From assembly GCA_937889795.1 (NCBI GenBank), contig CALBZH010000561.1:1-5144 (forward strand): 5,144 nt of DNA, in the 5' to 3' direction. The notes under the pieces were generated by a model, which saw only the letters and a program-made list of their open reading frames with translations, was not told the origin of the DNA and did no database searches. This document shows, one piece after another, positions 1 through 5,144 of this stretch; the first letter of the stretch is position 1, and each line of letters starts with the position of its first letter. This DNA comes from an uncultured Syntrophobacteraceae bacterium (GTDB lineage: Bacteria > Desulfobacterota > Syntrophobacteria > Syntrophobacterales > Syntrophobacteraceae). Made by a program: the position numbers and the translations under genes.

Positions 1-51
1 CGGCGCCCACCGAGATCTACACTCTTTCCCTACACGACGCTCTTCCGATCT
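1..51 (+). other. Illumina P5/TruSeq read-1 adapter left on the contig end (not genomic)
   Basis: These 51 bases match the 3' part of the Illumina universal (P5 plus read-1 primer) adapter from its CGGCG stretch through the terminal GCTCTTCCGATCT. The only difference I see is at base 6 (C where the adapter has A). The ligation T at base 51 marks the join to real sequence, which begins at base 52. This is untrimmed library sequence that was assembled into the contig. Any reading frame crossing base 51 is artificial past that point, and the true genomic context left of base 52 is unknown. Confidence 0.98.
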
Positions 52-608
52 GCCTTCTGCTGGCTCGCAAAAGCGAATTCGTCCTGCTCCTGGCGCGACA
101 CATTGAACTTGGCGGCCACGTTTTCCGCCGTATTCCCCATGTGGTAGCCGTTGAAGGCGTCCCAAAGGCCGTCCAGGATCATGAGGTCGACCAGCTTTCC
201 CTCTCCCATGCGCTGTCCCCAACGTGCCCCAGGAAGGGCATAGGGCGCGGCACTCATGTTCTCGATCCCGCCGGCGACAACGACTTCGGCATCGCCCGCC
301 TGGACCGCCTGGGCGGCGAACATGACGGTCTTGATGCCGGAGGCGCAGACCTTGTTGACGGTGACTGCTGGCACTTCCTTGGGCAGGCCCGCGTTGATGC
401 TGACCTGCCGTGCCGGGTTCTGCCCGAGGCCAGCCTGCAAGACGTTCCCGAGAATCACTTCATCCACTTGGCCGGGATCGAGCTGGATCCGGTTTAGAGC
501 TTCCTTGAGGGCCACAACGCCGAGATTTATCGCAGAGACAGCATTGAGCGATCTGCCAAAGCTGCCGACAGGGGTTCTTACTGCGCTCACGATCACAGCC
601 TGTTCCAT
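52..608 (-). CDS. Acetyl-CoA acetyltransferase (thiolase), N-terminal half, cut by contig end
   Basis: Thiolases of this type join or cleave acetyl-CoA units (two acetyl-CoA to acetoacetyl-CoA plus CoA, or the reverse) in the cytoplasm. They serve fatty-acid or butyrate breakdown or ketone-body and polyhydroxyalkanoate routes. The protein opens with the family signature VSAVRTPVG, and NKVCASG places the nucleophilic cysteine at residue 88 counted from the start at 608, the canonical position. GGIENMS and [11 protein letters not shown] also fit the family. Only about 186 of roughly 390 residues are present; the second half, with the other catalytic Cys and His, is missing. An in-frame ATG lies 12 bases upstream (620), but the Shine-Dalgarno GGAGG sits between the two ATGs, so 608 is preferred. 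The frame runs on into the adapter to a stop at 30-32, adding false residues DRKSVV. The family call is firm; the exact substrate is not settled. Confidence 0.93.
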
Positions 609-611
609 GAG

Positions 612-618
612 TTCCTCC
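612..618 (-). promoter_or_regulatory. Shine-Dalgarno site deciding the thiolase start
   Basis: Read on the minus strand this is GGAGGAA, and its GGAGG core ends five bases before the ATG at 608. It overlaps the upstream in-frame ATG at 620, which has no comparable purine-rich site ahead of it. The site therefore argues for the shorter protein beginning [13 protein letters not shown]. Confidence 0.75.
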
Positions 619-719
619 ATGTACCGCTTGAGAATGAGAAAACTGATTCGAGCTCCATAGGAATTGATCGGCGGGGGAAGGTCAAATGACGCCGTGATTC
701 CCCTCGGCGAAGTGCGCTA

Positions 720-748
720 GTTATAGGAAATCGGTATATTTTTGTCAA
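720..748 (-). promoter_or_regulatory. Sigma-70 type promoter for the thiolase gene
   Basis: On the minus strand there is a perfect -35 TTGACA (743-748), a 17-bp spacer, and a -10 TATAAC (720-725), which matches consensus at five of six bases. Transcription would start near 713, leaving a leader of about 105 bases before the ATG at 608. It lies in the 198-bp gap between the channel and the thiolase, so the thiolase probably has its own transcript although both genes point the same way. The -35 element is itself inside one of four GTCAAAC heptamers, and a second copy lies 20 bp further upstream (764-770), a possible activator or repressor site. A short inverted repeat CGCCG/CGGCG (690-694, 705-709) lies in the leader. 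Confidence 0.75.
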
Positions 749-806
749 ACCATTTACTTCCTGGTCAAACTGCCCGCTTTTTGCCGGAGACAACGGGGAG
801 CCCTCG

Positions 807-1856
807 CTATTTTCGGCAGAAACCGCGGGATGGATTGTCGCATCCAAGGGTGTCCCGGGTGAACCGCTTCAGATTCTCCTGGGGACCGATGGCGATCAAC
901 GTGTCCTCCTCTCTAAGCAGCTCGGTCGGGGAAGGATTGTAAATCATTTGCCCCGTTCCGCGCTTGATGGCCACAATAATAAGGTTGTAGCGGCTCCGGA
1001 TGCCGGACCCCATGAGATCCTTTCCAACGAGCTCCGCTTCCTTCGGGATGGAGATCTCCTCCATACTGAGCTCCATGCCTTCGCCTGAGAGGGCCAGCTC
1101 GAGAAAATCGGTGACCGTGGGTCTGAGGATATTCTGAACGATTCGTGTGGCTCCGCTGGCGTATGGGGAGACCACTCGATTCGCGCCCGCTTTGAGGAGA
1201 CGCTTCTCGGCCCCCGTGGTGCTGGCGCGCGCGAGAATTTGGAGCTCTTTGTTGAGGTCTCTCGACGTGAGCACGATGAACACATTGTCGGCGTCGCGGG
1301 CCACGACGGAGATGAGGCCTTTGGCGCGTGATGCTCCTGCGGCGAGGAGATTCTCCTCCTCGGTGGCATCTGCCAGCAGGAACGGAAGTCCCTTGTCCTG
1401 GAGCCTCTGCAGATGTGTTGTATCCTTTTCGATGATAACCAAGGGGATACCGGCTTGAGAAAGCTCCTCCTGGATGATCTGTCCCATCTGACCGTAACCG
1501 CAAATGATATAGTGCTGACTGAGCCTTTCGAGTGTTCTGTTCAATCGGCGCCTCCTGTACATTTCCATGAGATTGCCGTCGAGAAGCAGTTGACTGAAAT
1601 AGGCAAGGTGGTAGGCAACAAAGCCGGCCCCGACCAGGATGAGGCAAATTGTGAACAGACGACCGCTGGAGCTGAGAGGGTGAGTCTCTCCGAACCCTAC
1701 CGTGCTGAGTGTGATCACCGTCATGTAAAGGCCATCGATGAACGAAAAACCCTCCAGGATCATGTACCCTGCAGTGCCAAGAGAAACCAGGCACAAGAGA
1801 AGGATCACGAGGAGAGTGACGTTGCGTAAGGTGCCCGTTAGAAACGTCTTTCTCAT
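807..1856 (-). CDS. Potassium channel with RCK/TrkA regulatory domains (MthK-like)
   Basis: This 349-residue protein is a complete prokaryotic two-transmembrane K+ channel with a cytoplasmic gating module. A first membrane helix (about 12-34) is followed by a pore loop with the selectivity filter TVGFGE at 52-57, where most relatives read TVGYGD, and a second helix (about 66-90). A basic linker (MYRRRR) leads to an RCK-N/TrkA-N Rossmann domain with the glycine motif GYGQMG at 120-125, acidic E143 at the end of the second strand, and D163. A TrkA-C domain spans about 265-335. Such channels are tetramers in the inner membrane whose RCK rings respond to Ca2+, nucleotides or other ligands; the ligand here cannot be told. 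The start at 1856 has a moderate purine-rich site (AAGGGGG) just upstream. It is transcribed away from sat, and no convincing promoter or terminator of its own was found. The domain call is firm; Trk-associated subunits are ruled out by the pore. Confidence 0.93.
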   Translation of the reverse strand: MRKTFLTGTLRNVTLLVILLLCLVSLGTAGYMILEGFSFIDGLYMTVITLSTVGFGETHPLSSSGRLFTICLILVGAGFVAYHLAYFSQLLLDGNLMEMYRRRRLNRTLERLSQHYIICGYGQMGQIIQEELSQAGIPLVIIEKDTTHLQRLQDKGLPFLLADATEEENLLAAGASRAKGLISVVARDADNVFIVLTSRDLNKELQILARASTTGAEKRLLKAGANRVVSPYASGATRIVQNILRPTVTDFLELALSGEGMELSMEEISIPKEAELVGKDLMGSGIRSRYNLIIVAIKRGTGQMIYNPSPTELLREEDTLIAIGPQENLKRFTRDTLGCDNPSRGFCRK

Positions 1857-2159
1857 GGTCCCCCTTGTCCTTCCATGACGGATGATCTCGTGCGCTTTTT
1901 CTTTTTTTCTTTCATTATGTCCTGAATCGTGGTAGAGCCATGCTCGTCAGATGGATGGCCATCTGGTTTTCAAAAACGCTACCATTACTGCTCCAGTTGA
2001 GTCAAACGGCTGATGTGGGGAAGAAGCCCACAACCGGTTCCCGAGGGGCAGCGAACGGAGCTCTTGCACGAAATGTCACTTGGTCTTTCGGTTGAGCTTC
2101 AGCACCCTCTCAATGACCCGTTTCAGCGGTAGGAACGATTGGCTTGCATCATTTTTCAC

Positions 2160-2187
2160 TTGACAAGATCGCCCTCCTCCCTATAAT
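2160..2187 (+). promoter_or_regulatory. Consensus sigma-70 promoter of sat
   Basis: The -35 box TTGACA (2160-2165) and the -10 box TATAAT (2182-2187) are both perfect, with a 16-bp spacer. Transcription should start around 2193-2195, giving a leader of about 90 bases to the sat ATG. A promoter this close to consensus fits a gene that sulfate reducers express at very high level and suggests that control comes from a repressor rather than an activator. The transcript may or may not reach aprBA, depending on the hairpin at 3571-3620. Confidence 0.85.
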
Positions 2188-2190
2188 CAC

Positions 2191-2210
2191 CTTGCAAAAT
2201 ATTGCACAAG
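2191..2210. promoter_or_regulatory. Candidate operator (Rex-like dyad) at the sat transcription start
   Basis: The segment begins CTTG and ends CAAG, and inside it TGCAA (2193-2197) and TTGCA (2202-2206) form exact arms around AATA. Compared with the Rex consensus TTGTGAAnnnnTTCACAA as I remember it, bases 2192-2209 match 11 of the 14 fixed positions, better in the right half (TGCACAA). It covers the predicted start of transcription, where a repressor would block the promoter. Rex, an NADH-sensing repressor, is reported to control sat in Desulfovibrio vulgaris. The identification is inference from an imperfect match; another regulator or chance is possible. Confidence 0.35.
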
Positions 2211-2284
2211 CGGGGAATGCTGTGCCGCCGCGGCCCCTTTGTTGCGGCAAATGTCAAACCATATACTCTTAAGGAGAAGGAAAG

Positions 2285-3514
2285 ATGTCCAAGTTGGTTC
2301 CTCCCCATGGAAAAGAGAAAAAGCTGAAACCGTTGTTGCTCGAAGGCGCAGCCCTTGCCGCCGAGAAGGAAAAAGCGAAGACGTTGAAGGTCGTCCCCAT
2401 GACCAGCCGTGAGGCTTCCGACCTCATCATGCTCGGCATCGGCGCTTTCACCCCCCTCGATGGCTTCATGGGCTACGATGACTGGAAGGGAAGCTGCGCC
2501 ACCTATACCATGGCGGACGGCACCTTCTGGCCCATCCCCATCACCCTTTCCGCAGACAAGGCTCTGGCCGACAGCATCAAGATTGGCGATGAAGTCGCCC
2601 TGCTCGACGAAGAGAACAACGAGATTCTCGGCACCATGAAGGTCACCGAGAAATACGCGATCGACAAAGAGTTCGAGTGCAAGCAGGTCTTCTGGACCAA
2701 TGACGCCGACGGCCACCCGGGCGTTCAGAAGGTTATGTCCCAGAAGGAAGTCAACCTGGCCGGTCCCGTGAAGGTGATCAGCGAGAGCTTCTACCCGACG
2801 GAATTCGCCAATGTCTATCAGCGTCCCGCCGAAGCCCGCAAGCTTTTCGAGGAGAAGGGCTGGAGAACGGTTGCCGCTCTGCAGCTGCGCAACCCGATGC
2901 ACCGCAGCCATGAGTTCCTCGCGAAGATCGCCGTCGAGGTCATGGACGGTCTGTACATTCATCAGTTGATCGGCAAGCTGAAACCGGGCGACATTCCTGC
3001 CGACGTCCGCGTGAAGGCTATCGATGTGCTCGTCGAGAACTACTTCGTGAAGAACACGGTCATCCAGGGCGGCTACCCGGCTGAAATGCGTTATGCCGGT
3101 CCCCGTGAAGCCCTCCTGCACGCCGTTTTCCGTCAGAACTATGGTTGTAGCCACTTGATCGTCGGCCGTGACCATGCCGGCGTGGGTGACTACTACGGCC
3201 CGTTCGACGCCCAGAAGATCTTCCTTGACATCCCCGAAGGCGCCCTGGTTCTCCAGCCGCTGAACATCGACTGGACATTCCATTGCTTCAAGTGCGGCGG
3301 CATGGCCTCTATGAGAACATGCCCCCACGGCAAGGAAGACCGTCTGCTTCTCTCCGGGACCATGGTTCGCAAGACCCTCTCCGAGGGCGGCGAGCTTCCC
3401 AAGGAATTCTCGCGCGCGGAAGTGGTCAAGGTCCTTCAGGAATACTATCAGGGACTGGAAGAGAAGGTGGAGATCAAGCTTCATGGCGCTGCGACCGGCG
3501 ACGTGAAGAAATAA
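2285..3514 (+). CDS. sat: Dissimilatory ATP sulfurylase (sulfate adenylyltransferase)
   Basis: Sat catalyses ATP plus sulfate to APS plus pyrophosphate, the activating first step of dissimilatory sulfate reduction, in the cytoplasm (the reverse in sulfur oxidisers). The 409 residues match the usual length of the single-domain bacterial enzyme. An N-terminal PUA-like domain (about 1-165) precedes the catalytic nucleotidyltransferase domain. The latter has [11 protein letters not shown] (200-210, the QxRNPxHxxHE ATP/sulfate motif) and GRDHAG (294-299). Near the C terminus C334, C337, C346 and H348 form the CxxC-x8-CPH zinc motif of the dissimilatory type. No APS-kinase domain is fused, which speaks against an assimilatory bifunctional enzyme. 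The start is supported by AAGGAG (2271-2276) eight bases ahead. It lies under a consensus promoter and 207 bp before aprB, with which it acts in series. Codon use looks like that of a highly expressed gene. No damage is seen. Confidence 0.97.
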   Translation: MSKLVPPHGKEKKLKPLLLEGAALAAEKEKAKTLKVVPMTSREASDLIMLGIGAFTPLDGFMGYDDWKGSCATYTMADGTFWPIPITLSADKALADSIKIGDEVALLDEENNEILGTMKVTEKYAIDKEFECKQVFWTNDADGHPGVQKVMSQKEVNLAGPVKVISESFYPTEFANVYQRPAEARKLFEEKGWRTVAALQLRNPMHRSHEFLAKIAVEVMDGLYIHQLIGKLKPGDIPADVRVKAIDVLVENYFVKNTVIQGGYPAEMRYAGPREALLHAVFRQNYGCSHLIVGRDHAGVGDYYGPFDAQKIFLDIPEGALVLQPLNIDWTFHCFKCGGMASMRTCPHGKEDRLLLSGTMVRKTLSEGGELPKEFSRAEVVKVLQEYYQGLEEKVEIKLHGAATGDVKK

Positions 3515-3570
3515 CCAGCGAACGAAGTCGAAGCAAAGAGATAAAGAGGGAAACCCAACAATCCACGCAA

Positions 3571-3620
3571 AAGCTTGCCCCCTGAAGGCTGCTTACGGTC
3601 CCTGTACAGGGGGCGGGCTT
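3571..3620 (+). terminator. Strong hairpin between sat and aprB (possible terminator or processing element)
   Basis: AAGCTTGCCCCCTG (3571-3584) can pair with CAGGGGGCGGGCTT (3607-3620) over 14 bp, including two G-U pairs in RNA, around a 22-base loop. The core GCCCCCTG/CAGGGGGC is perfect. It begins 57 bases after the sat stop, where a terminator is expected. The following bases (CGTCTTGAGA) are not a proper U-run, so full intrinsic termination is doubtful; partial read-through or an mRNA-stabilising 3' end is equally likely. Inside it the palindrome CCCTGTACAGGG (3600-3611) offers a competing fold. Confidence 0.5.
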
Positions 3621-3708
3621 CGTCTTGAGAAGGGAGGTGTAAGGCTTAAGGCAAGGGATTTTAATGAGGGAGCTTCATTCGGCTGAAGTAAGTCAGGAAT
3701 AAACACCT

Positions 3709-3715
3709 AGGAGGT
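3709..3715 (+). promoter_or_regulatory. Shine-Dalgarno site of aprB
   Basis: AGGAGGT is a full-length complement to the 16S rRNA tail and sits six bases before the ATG at 3722, which fixes the aprB start. A near copy of this site plus the following AAGGCT occurs 77 bp upstream (3633-3646) with no start codon in the corresponding place. Confidence 0.85.
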
Positions 3716-3721
3716 AAGGCT

Positions 3722-4168
3722 ATGCCAAGTTTTGTAATGTTCGATAAATGCGACGGTTGCAAGGGGCAGGACAAGACTGCTTGTATGTATATATGCCCCA
3801 ATGACCTGATGATGCTCGACAAGGAAAGAATGAAAGGCTACAACCAGGAGCCCCAGTACTGCTGGGAATGCTACTGCTGCGTGAAGATCTGCCCCCAGCA
3901 GGCCATGGATGTTCGTAGCTACCAGGACTTCGCCCCGATGGGCGCCGCTTCCACGCCTCTCCGTGGCAGCGAGGACATTATGTGGACCATTACCTACCGT
4001 GATGGCCGCATCAAACGCTTCAAGTACCCCACCCGGCGGACGGCAGAGGGTTCGATTAAACCTTTTGATGGCTTCCCTGAGGCCAACCCTGCGGATCTGA
4101 ACAATCAGTTTCTGCTTGGCGAGCCCGACATCATGGGTGTTAAAGAACTCTGTGTAATCAAGAAATAA
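3722..4168 (+). CDS. aprB: Adenylylsulfate (APS) reductase, beta subunit
   Basis: AprB is the iron-sulfur subunit of the cytoplasmic AprBA enzyme. It carries electrons through two [4Fe-4S] clusters to the FAD in AprA, where APS is reduced to sulfite and AMP. The 148 residues are typical of the family. Cluster ligands appear as C10, C13, C21, C25-P in the first motif and C47, C50, C53, C57-P in the second, with an additional C52. W48 beside the second motif corresponds to a conserved tryptophan implicated in electron transfer in the Archaeoglobus enzyme. The segment after the ferredoxin-like part (about 70-148) contains the beta strands and the long C-terminal tail (GFPEANPADLNNQFLLGEPD) that wraps around AprA. 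A strong ribosome site precedes it, and aprA follows after 15 bp, so the two are cotranscribed. Whether transcription comes from the sat promoter or from a promoter in the 207-bp gap is unclear; I found no good one there. Confidence 0.97.
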   Translation: MPSFVMFDKCDGCKGQDKTACMYICPNDLMMLDKERMKGYNQEPQYCWECYCCVKICPQQAMDVRSYQDFAPMGAASTPLRGSEDIMWTITYRDGRIKRFKYPTRRTAEGSIKPFDGFPEANPADLNNQFLLGEPDIMGVKELCVIKK

Positions 4169-4183
4169 ATAAGGAGATTGCAA

Positions 4184-5144
4184 ATGAGAGATTTCGCGAC
4201 AACGGTTGTTGAAACCGATGTGTTGATCCTCGGTGGTGGTATGTCCGGCTGTGGTGCCGCGGTGGAAGCTGCCTATTGGGCAAAGCCTCTGGGATTGAAG
4301 GTTACGTGTGTTGACAAGGCCGCCATCGACAGATCCGGCCCCGTGGCCATGGGTCTTTCGGCCATCAACACCTACATGGGCCTCGACGGCAAGGTCACCA
4401 TGAATCCCCGTCAGCCCGAGCGTTTCGTCGAGTACGTGACGAACGACCAGATGGGCCTGATGCGCCAGGATATGGTGTACGATGTCGCCCGTCACGTCGA
4501 CAGCTCCGTGAAGCATTTCGACAAATGGGGTCTGCCGATCTGGAAAGACGAAGCCGGCAACTACGTGAAGTCCGGTGAGTGGCAGGTCATGATCGCCGGT
4601 GAAAGCTACAAGATCCTCGTGGCCGAAGCCGCGAAGGCCGCTCTGGCCGCCATGGGCGACAAAGGCGAGCTCATTGAGCGCGTTATGATCACGAACATTC
4701 TCATGGACGAGAAGGAGCAGAACCGGGTCGCTGGCGCGGTTGGCTTCAGCGTGCGTGAAGACAAGTTCTACGTGTTCAAGTCCAAGGTGACGATCCTCCT
4801 TCTGGGTGGTGCCGTTCACGTGTTCCGTCCGCGGTCCCAGGGTGAAGGCTTTGGCCGTTCCTGGATGCCCCCCTTCGTCAACGGCTCGGTCTACGCTCTC
4901 GTGCTCGAGAACGGTGGCGAGTTGACCCAGATGGACAACACCTTCGTTCCGCCTCGGTTCAAAGATTCCTATGGTCCTGTCGGCACGTTCTTCCTGCTGT
5001 TCAAGACCCCGGCTCTGAACGGCTACGGCGGAGCCTACGTGGGTGGCTATCCGGAAGAGCTGAAGGCATGGAGCCCCTATGCCGACGCCAAGCCGACCCC
5101 GACCCCGATGCGTAACTACGAAATGATTCTGTGTGCGAAGGAAG
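4184..5144 (+). CDS. aprA: Adenylylsulfate (APS) reductase, alpha subunit, 5' part (runs off the window)
   Basis: AprA is the FAD-bearing catalytic subunit that reduces APS to sulfite and AMP. The first 320 of roughly 620-660 residues are present in an open frame with no stop. The start at 4184 has AAGGAG (4171-4176) seven bases ahead and lies 15 bp behind aprB. An FAD-binding Rossmann motif is visible as LILGGGMSGCGAA (14-26), followed by DKAAIDRSG (44-52) and GLSAINTYMG (57-66). WQVMIAGESYK (133-143), NRVAGAVGFSVRE (180-192), FRPRSQGEG (214-222) and PPRFKDSYGPVG (256-267) follow. By alignment from memory with the Archaeoglobus enzyme, active-site N62, W227, R258, F270 and L271 are retained. 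Several positions around 226-240 and 275-290 differ from the wording I know for AprA (WMPPFVNGS in place of WYPVWNAGS). The short N terminus resembles the lineage without the longer Desulfovibrio extension. The identity is secure; the subgroup is inference. Confidence 0.96.
   Translation, partial: MRDFATTVVETDVLILGGGMSGCGAAVEAAYWAKPLGLKVTCVDKAAIDRSGPVAMGLSAINTYMGLDGKVTMNPRQPERFVEYVTNDQMGLMRQDMVYDVARHVDSSVKHFDKWGLPIWKDEAGNYVKSGEWQVMIAGESYKILVAEAAKAALAAMGDKGELIERVMITNILMDEKEQNRVAGAVGFSVREDKFYVFKSKVTILLLGGAVHVFRPRSQGEGFGRSWMPPFVNGSVYALVLENGGELTQMDNTFVPPRFKDSYGPVGTFFLLFKTPALNGYGGAYVGGYPEELKAWSPYADAKPTPTPMRNYEMILCAKE

Larger units (their letters stand above)
1857..2284. other. Divergent intergenic region between the channel gene and sat
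   Basis: This 428-bp spacer holds the sat promoter and leader on its right. Its left two thirds contain no recognisable gene but do contain small structures. CAGATGG/CCATCTG forms a 7-bp stem with a 4-base loop (1948-1965). TGTGGG/CCCACA forms a 6-bp stem with a 7-base loop (2014-2032), overlapping the palindrome AACCGGTT (2032-2039). TTGAGTCAA (1997-2005) is a small dyad. In the sat leader TGCCGC/GCGGCA (2223-2249) can form a hairpin ahead of the ribosome site. A 51-codon open frame (plus strand, 1940-2095, beginning MLVRWMAIWF) has no clear ribosome site and is not called a gene. For the channel, only weak promoter-like hexamers are seen on the minus strand (CATAAT at 1914-1919). A small RNA or a decayed element is possible but unproven. 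Confidence 0.6.

Noticed and set aside
593..847. 84-codon minus-strand frame bridging the thiolase and channel genes
   Set aside because: It overlaps both genes and the thiolase promoter, shows no motif and has no credible ribosome site.
913..1794. 293-codon frame inside the channel gene on the same strand in another phase
   Set aside because: It is a low-complexity Arg/His/Gly-rich translation of an alternative phase; the channel frame carries the pore and nucleotide-binding motifs.
1914..1942. CATAAT (1914-1919, minus strand) as the -10 box of a channel promoter
   Set aside because: No acceptable -35 hexamer lies at 16-18 bp, so it is not reported as a promoter.
1948..1970. Hairpin CAGATGG/CCATCTG followed by TTTT, resembling an intrinsic terminator
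   Set aside because: The plus strand has no gene ending before it, the T-run is only four bases and is interrupted, and the neighbouring channel gene starts on the opposite strand.
1857..2284. CRISPR array, insertion sequence or tRNA in the largest gap
   Set aside because: There are no regularly spaced repeats, no terminal inverted repeats with target duplication, no transposase fragment and no cloverleaf pattern.
2156..3484. Long open frame (442 codons) on the minus strand across sat
   Set aside because: It is the antisense shadow of sat, kept open by biased codon use and high GC. It has no recognisable domain and no ribosome site, while sat on the other strand has family motifs throughout.
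3707..4819. Long open frame (370 codons) on the minus strand across aprB and aprA
   Set aside because: It is antisense to two well-supported genes, spans their intergenic gap and shows no family resemblance; a composition artefact.
807..5144. A new defence or metabolic system linking the channel with the sulfate genes
   Set aside because: The genes are divergent, belong to well-known families and share no operon; nothing in the sequence supports a functional link.

Overview
This window is one end of an assembled contig, most likely from a metagenome or draft genome, of a dissimilatory sulfate-metabolising bacterium. The best guess is a sulfate reducer of the Desulfobacterota (former Deltaproteobacteria), tentatively the Syntrophobacter side. 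The basis is the zinc-type dissimilatory ATP sulfurylase (Sat) followed on the same strand by the two subunits of APS reductase in the order AprB-AprA, with moderately high GC and strong Shine-Dalgarno sites. The taxon is inference from protein style; a sulfur oxidiser running the pathway in reverse cannot be excluded from this window alone.

Layout. Bases 1-51 are not genomic: they match the Illumina P5/TruSeq read-1 adapter with one mismatch, so biological sequence starts at base 52. On the minus strand follow the 5' half of an acetyl-CoA acetyltransferase (thiolase, 52-608, cut off by the contig end) behind a near-consensus sigma-70 promoter (720-748), and then a complete two-domain potassium channel with an RCK/TrkA cytoplasmic module (807-1856). 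A 428-bp divergent spacer (1857-2284) carries several short inverted repeats, a textbook sigma-70 promoter (2160-2187) and a dyad at the expected transcription start. On the plus strand come sat (2285-3514), a strong GC-rich hairpin in the 207-bp gap (about 3571-3620), aprB (3722-4168) and, 15 bp later, aprA (4184 to the window end, incomplete).

How the genes work together. Sat activates sulfate with ATP to adenosine-5'-phosphosulfate (APS), and AprBA reduces APS to sulfite and AMP, with AprB passing electrons through two [4Fe-4S] clusters to the FAD in AprA. All of this is cytoplasmic. The usual electron donor complex QmoABC is often encoded after aprBA but lies beyond the window, if present. 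The thiolase and the channel have no evident link to this pathway and look like ordinary neighbours.

I see no new multi-gene system. The points most worth a second look are the adapter at the contig end and the false protein tail it creates, a possible Rex-type redox operator at the sat start site, the heptamer GTCAAAC found four times and only between genes, the strong hairpin between sat and aprB, and an AprA whose second visible half departs from the usual motif wording while keeping the key catalytic residues. No tRNA, rRNA, CRISPR array or insertion sequence was found.
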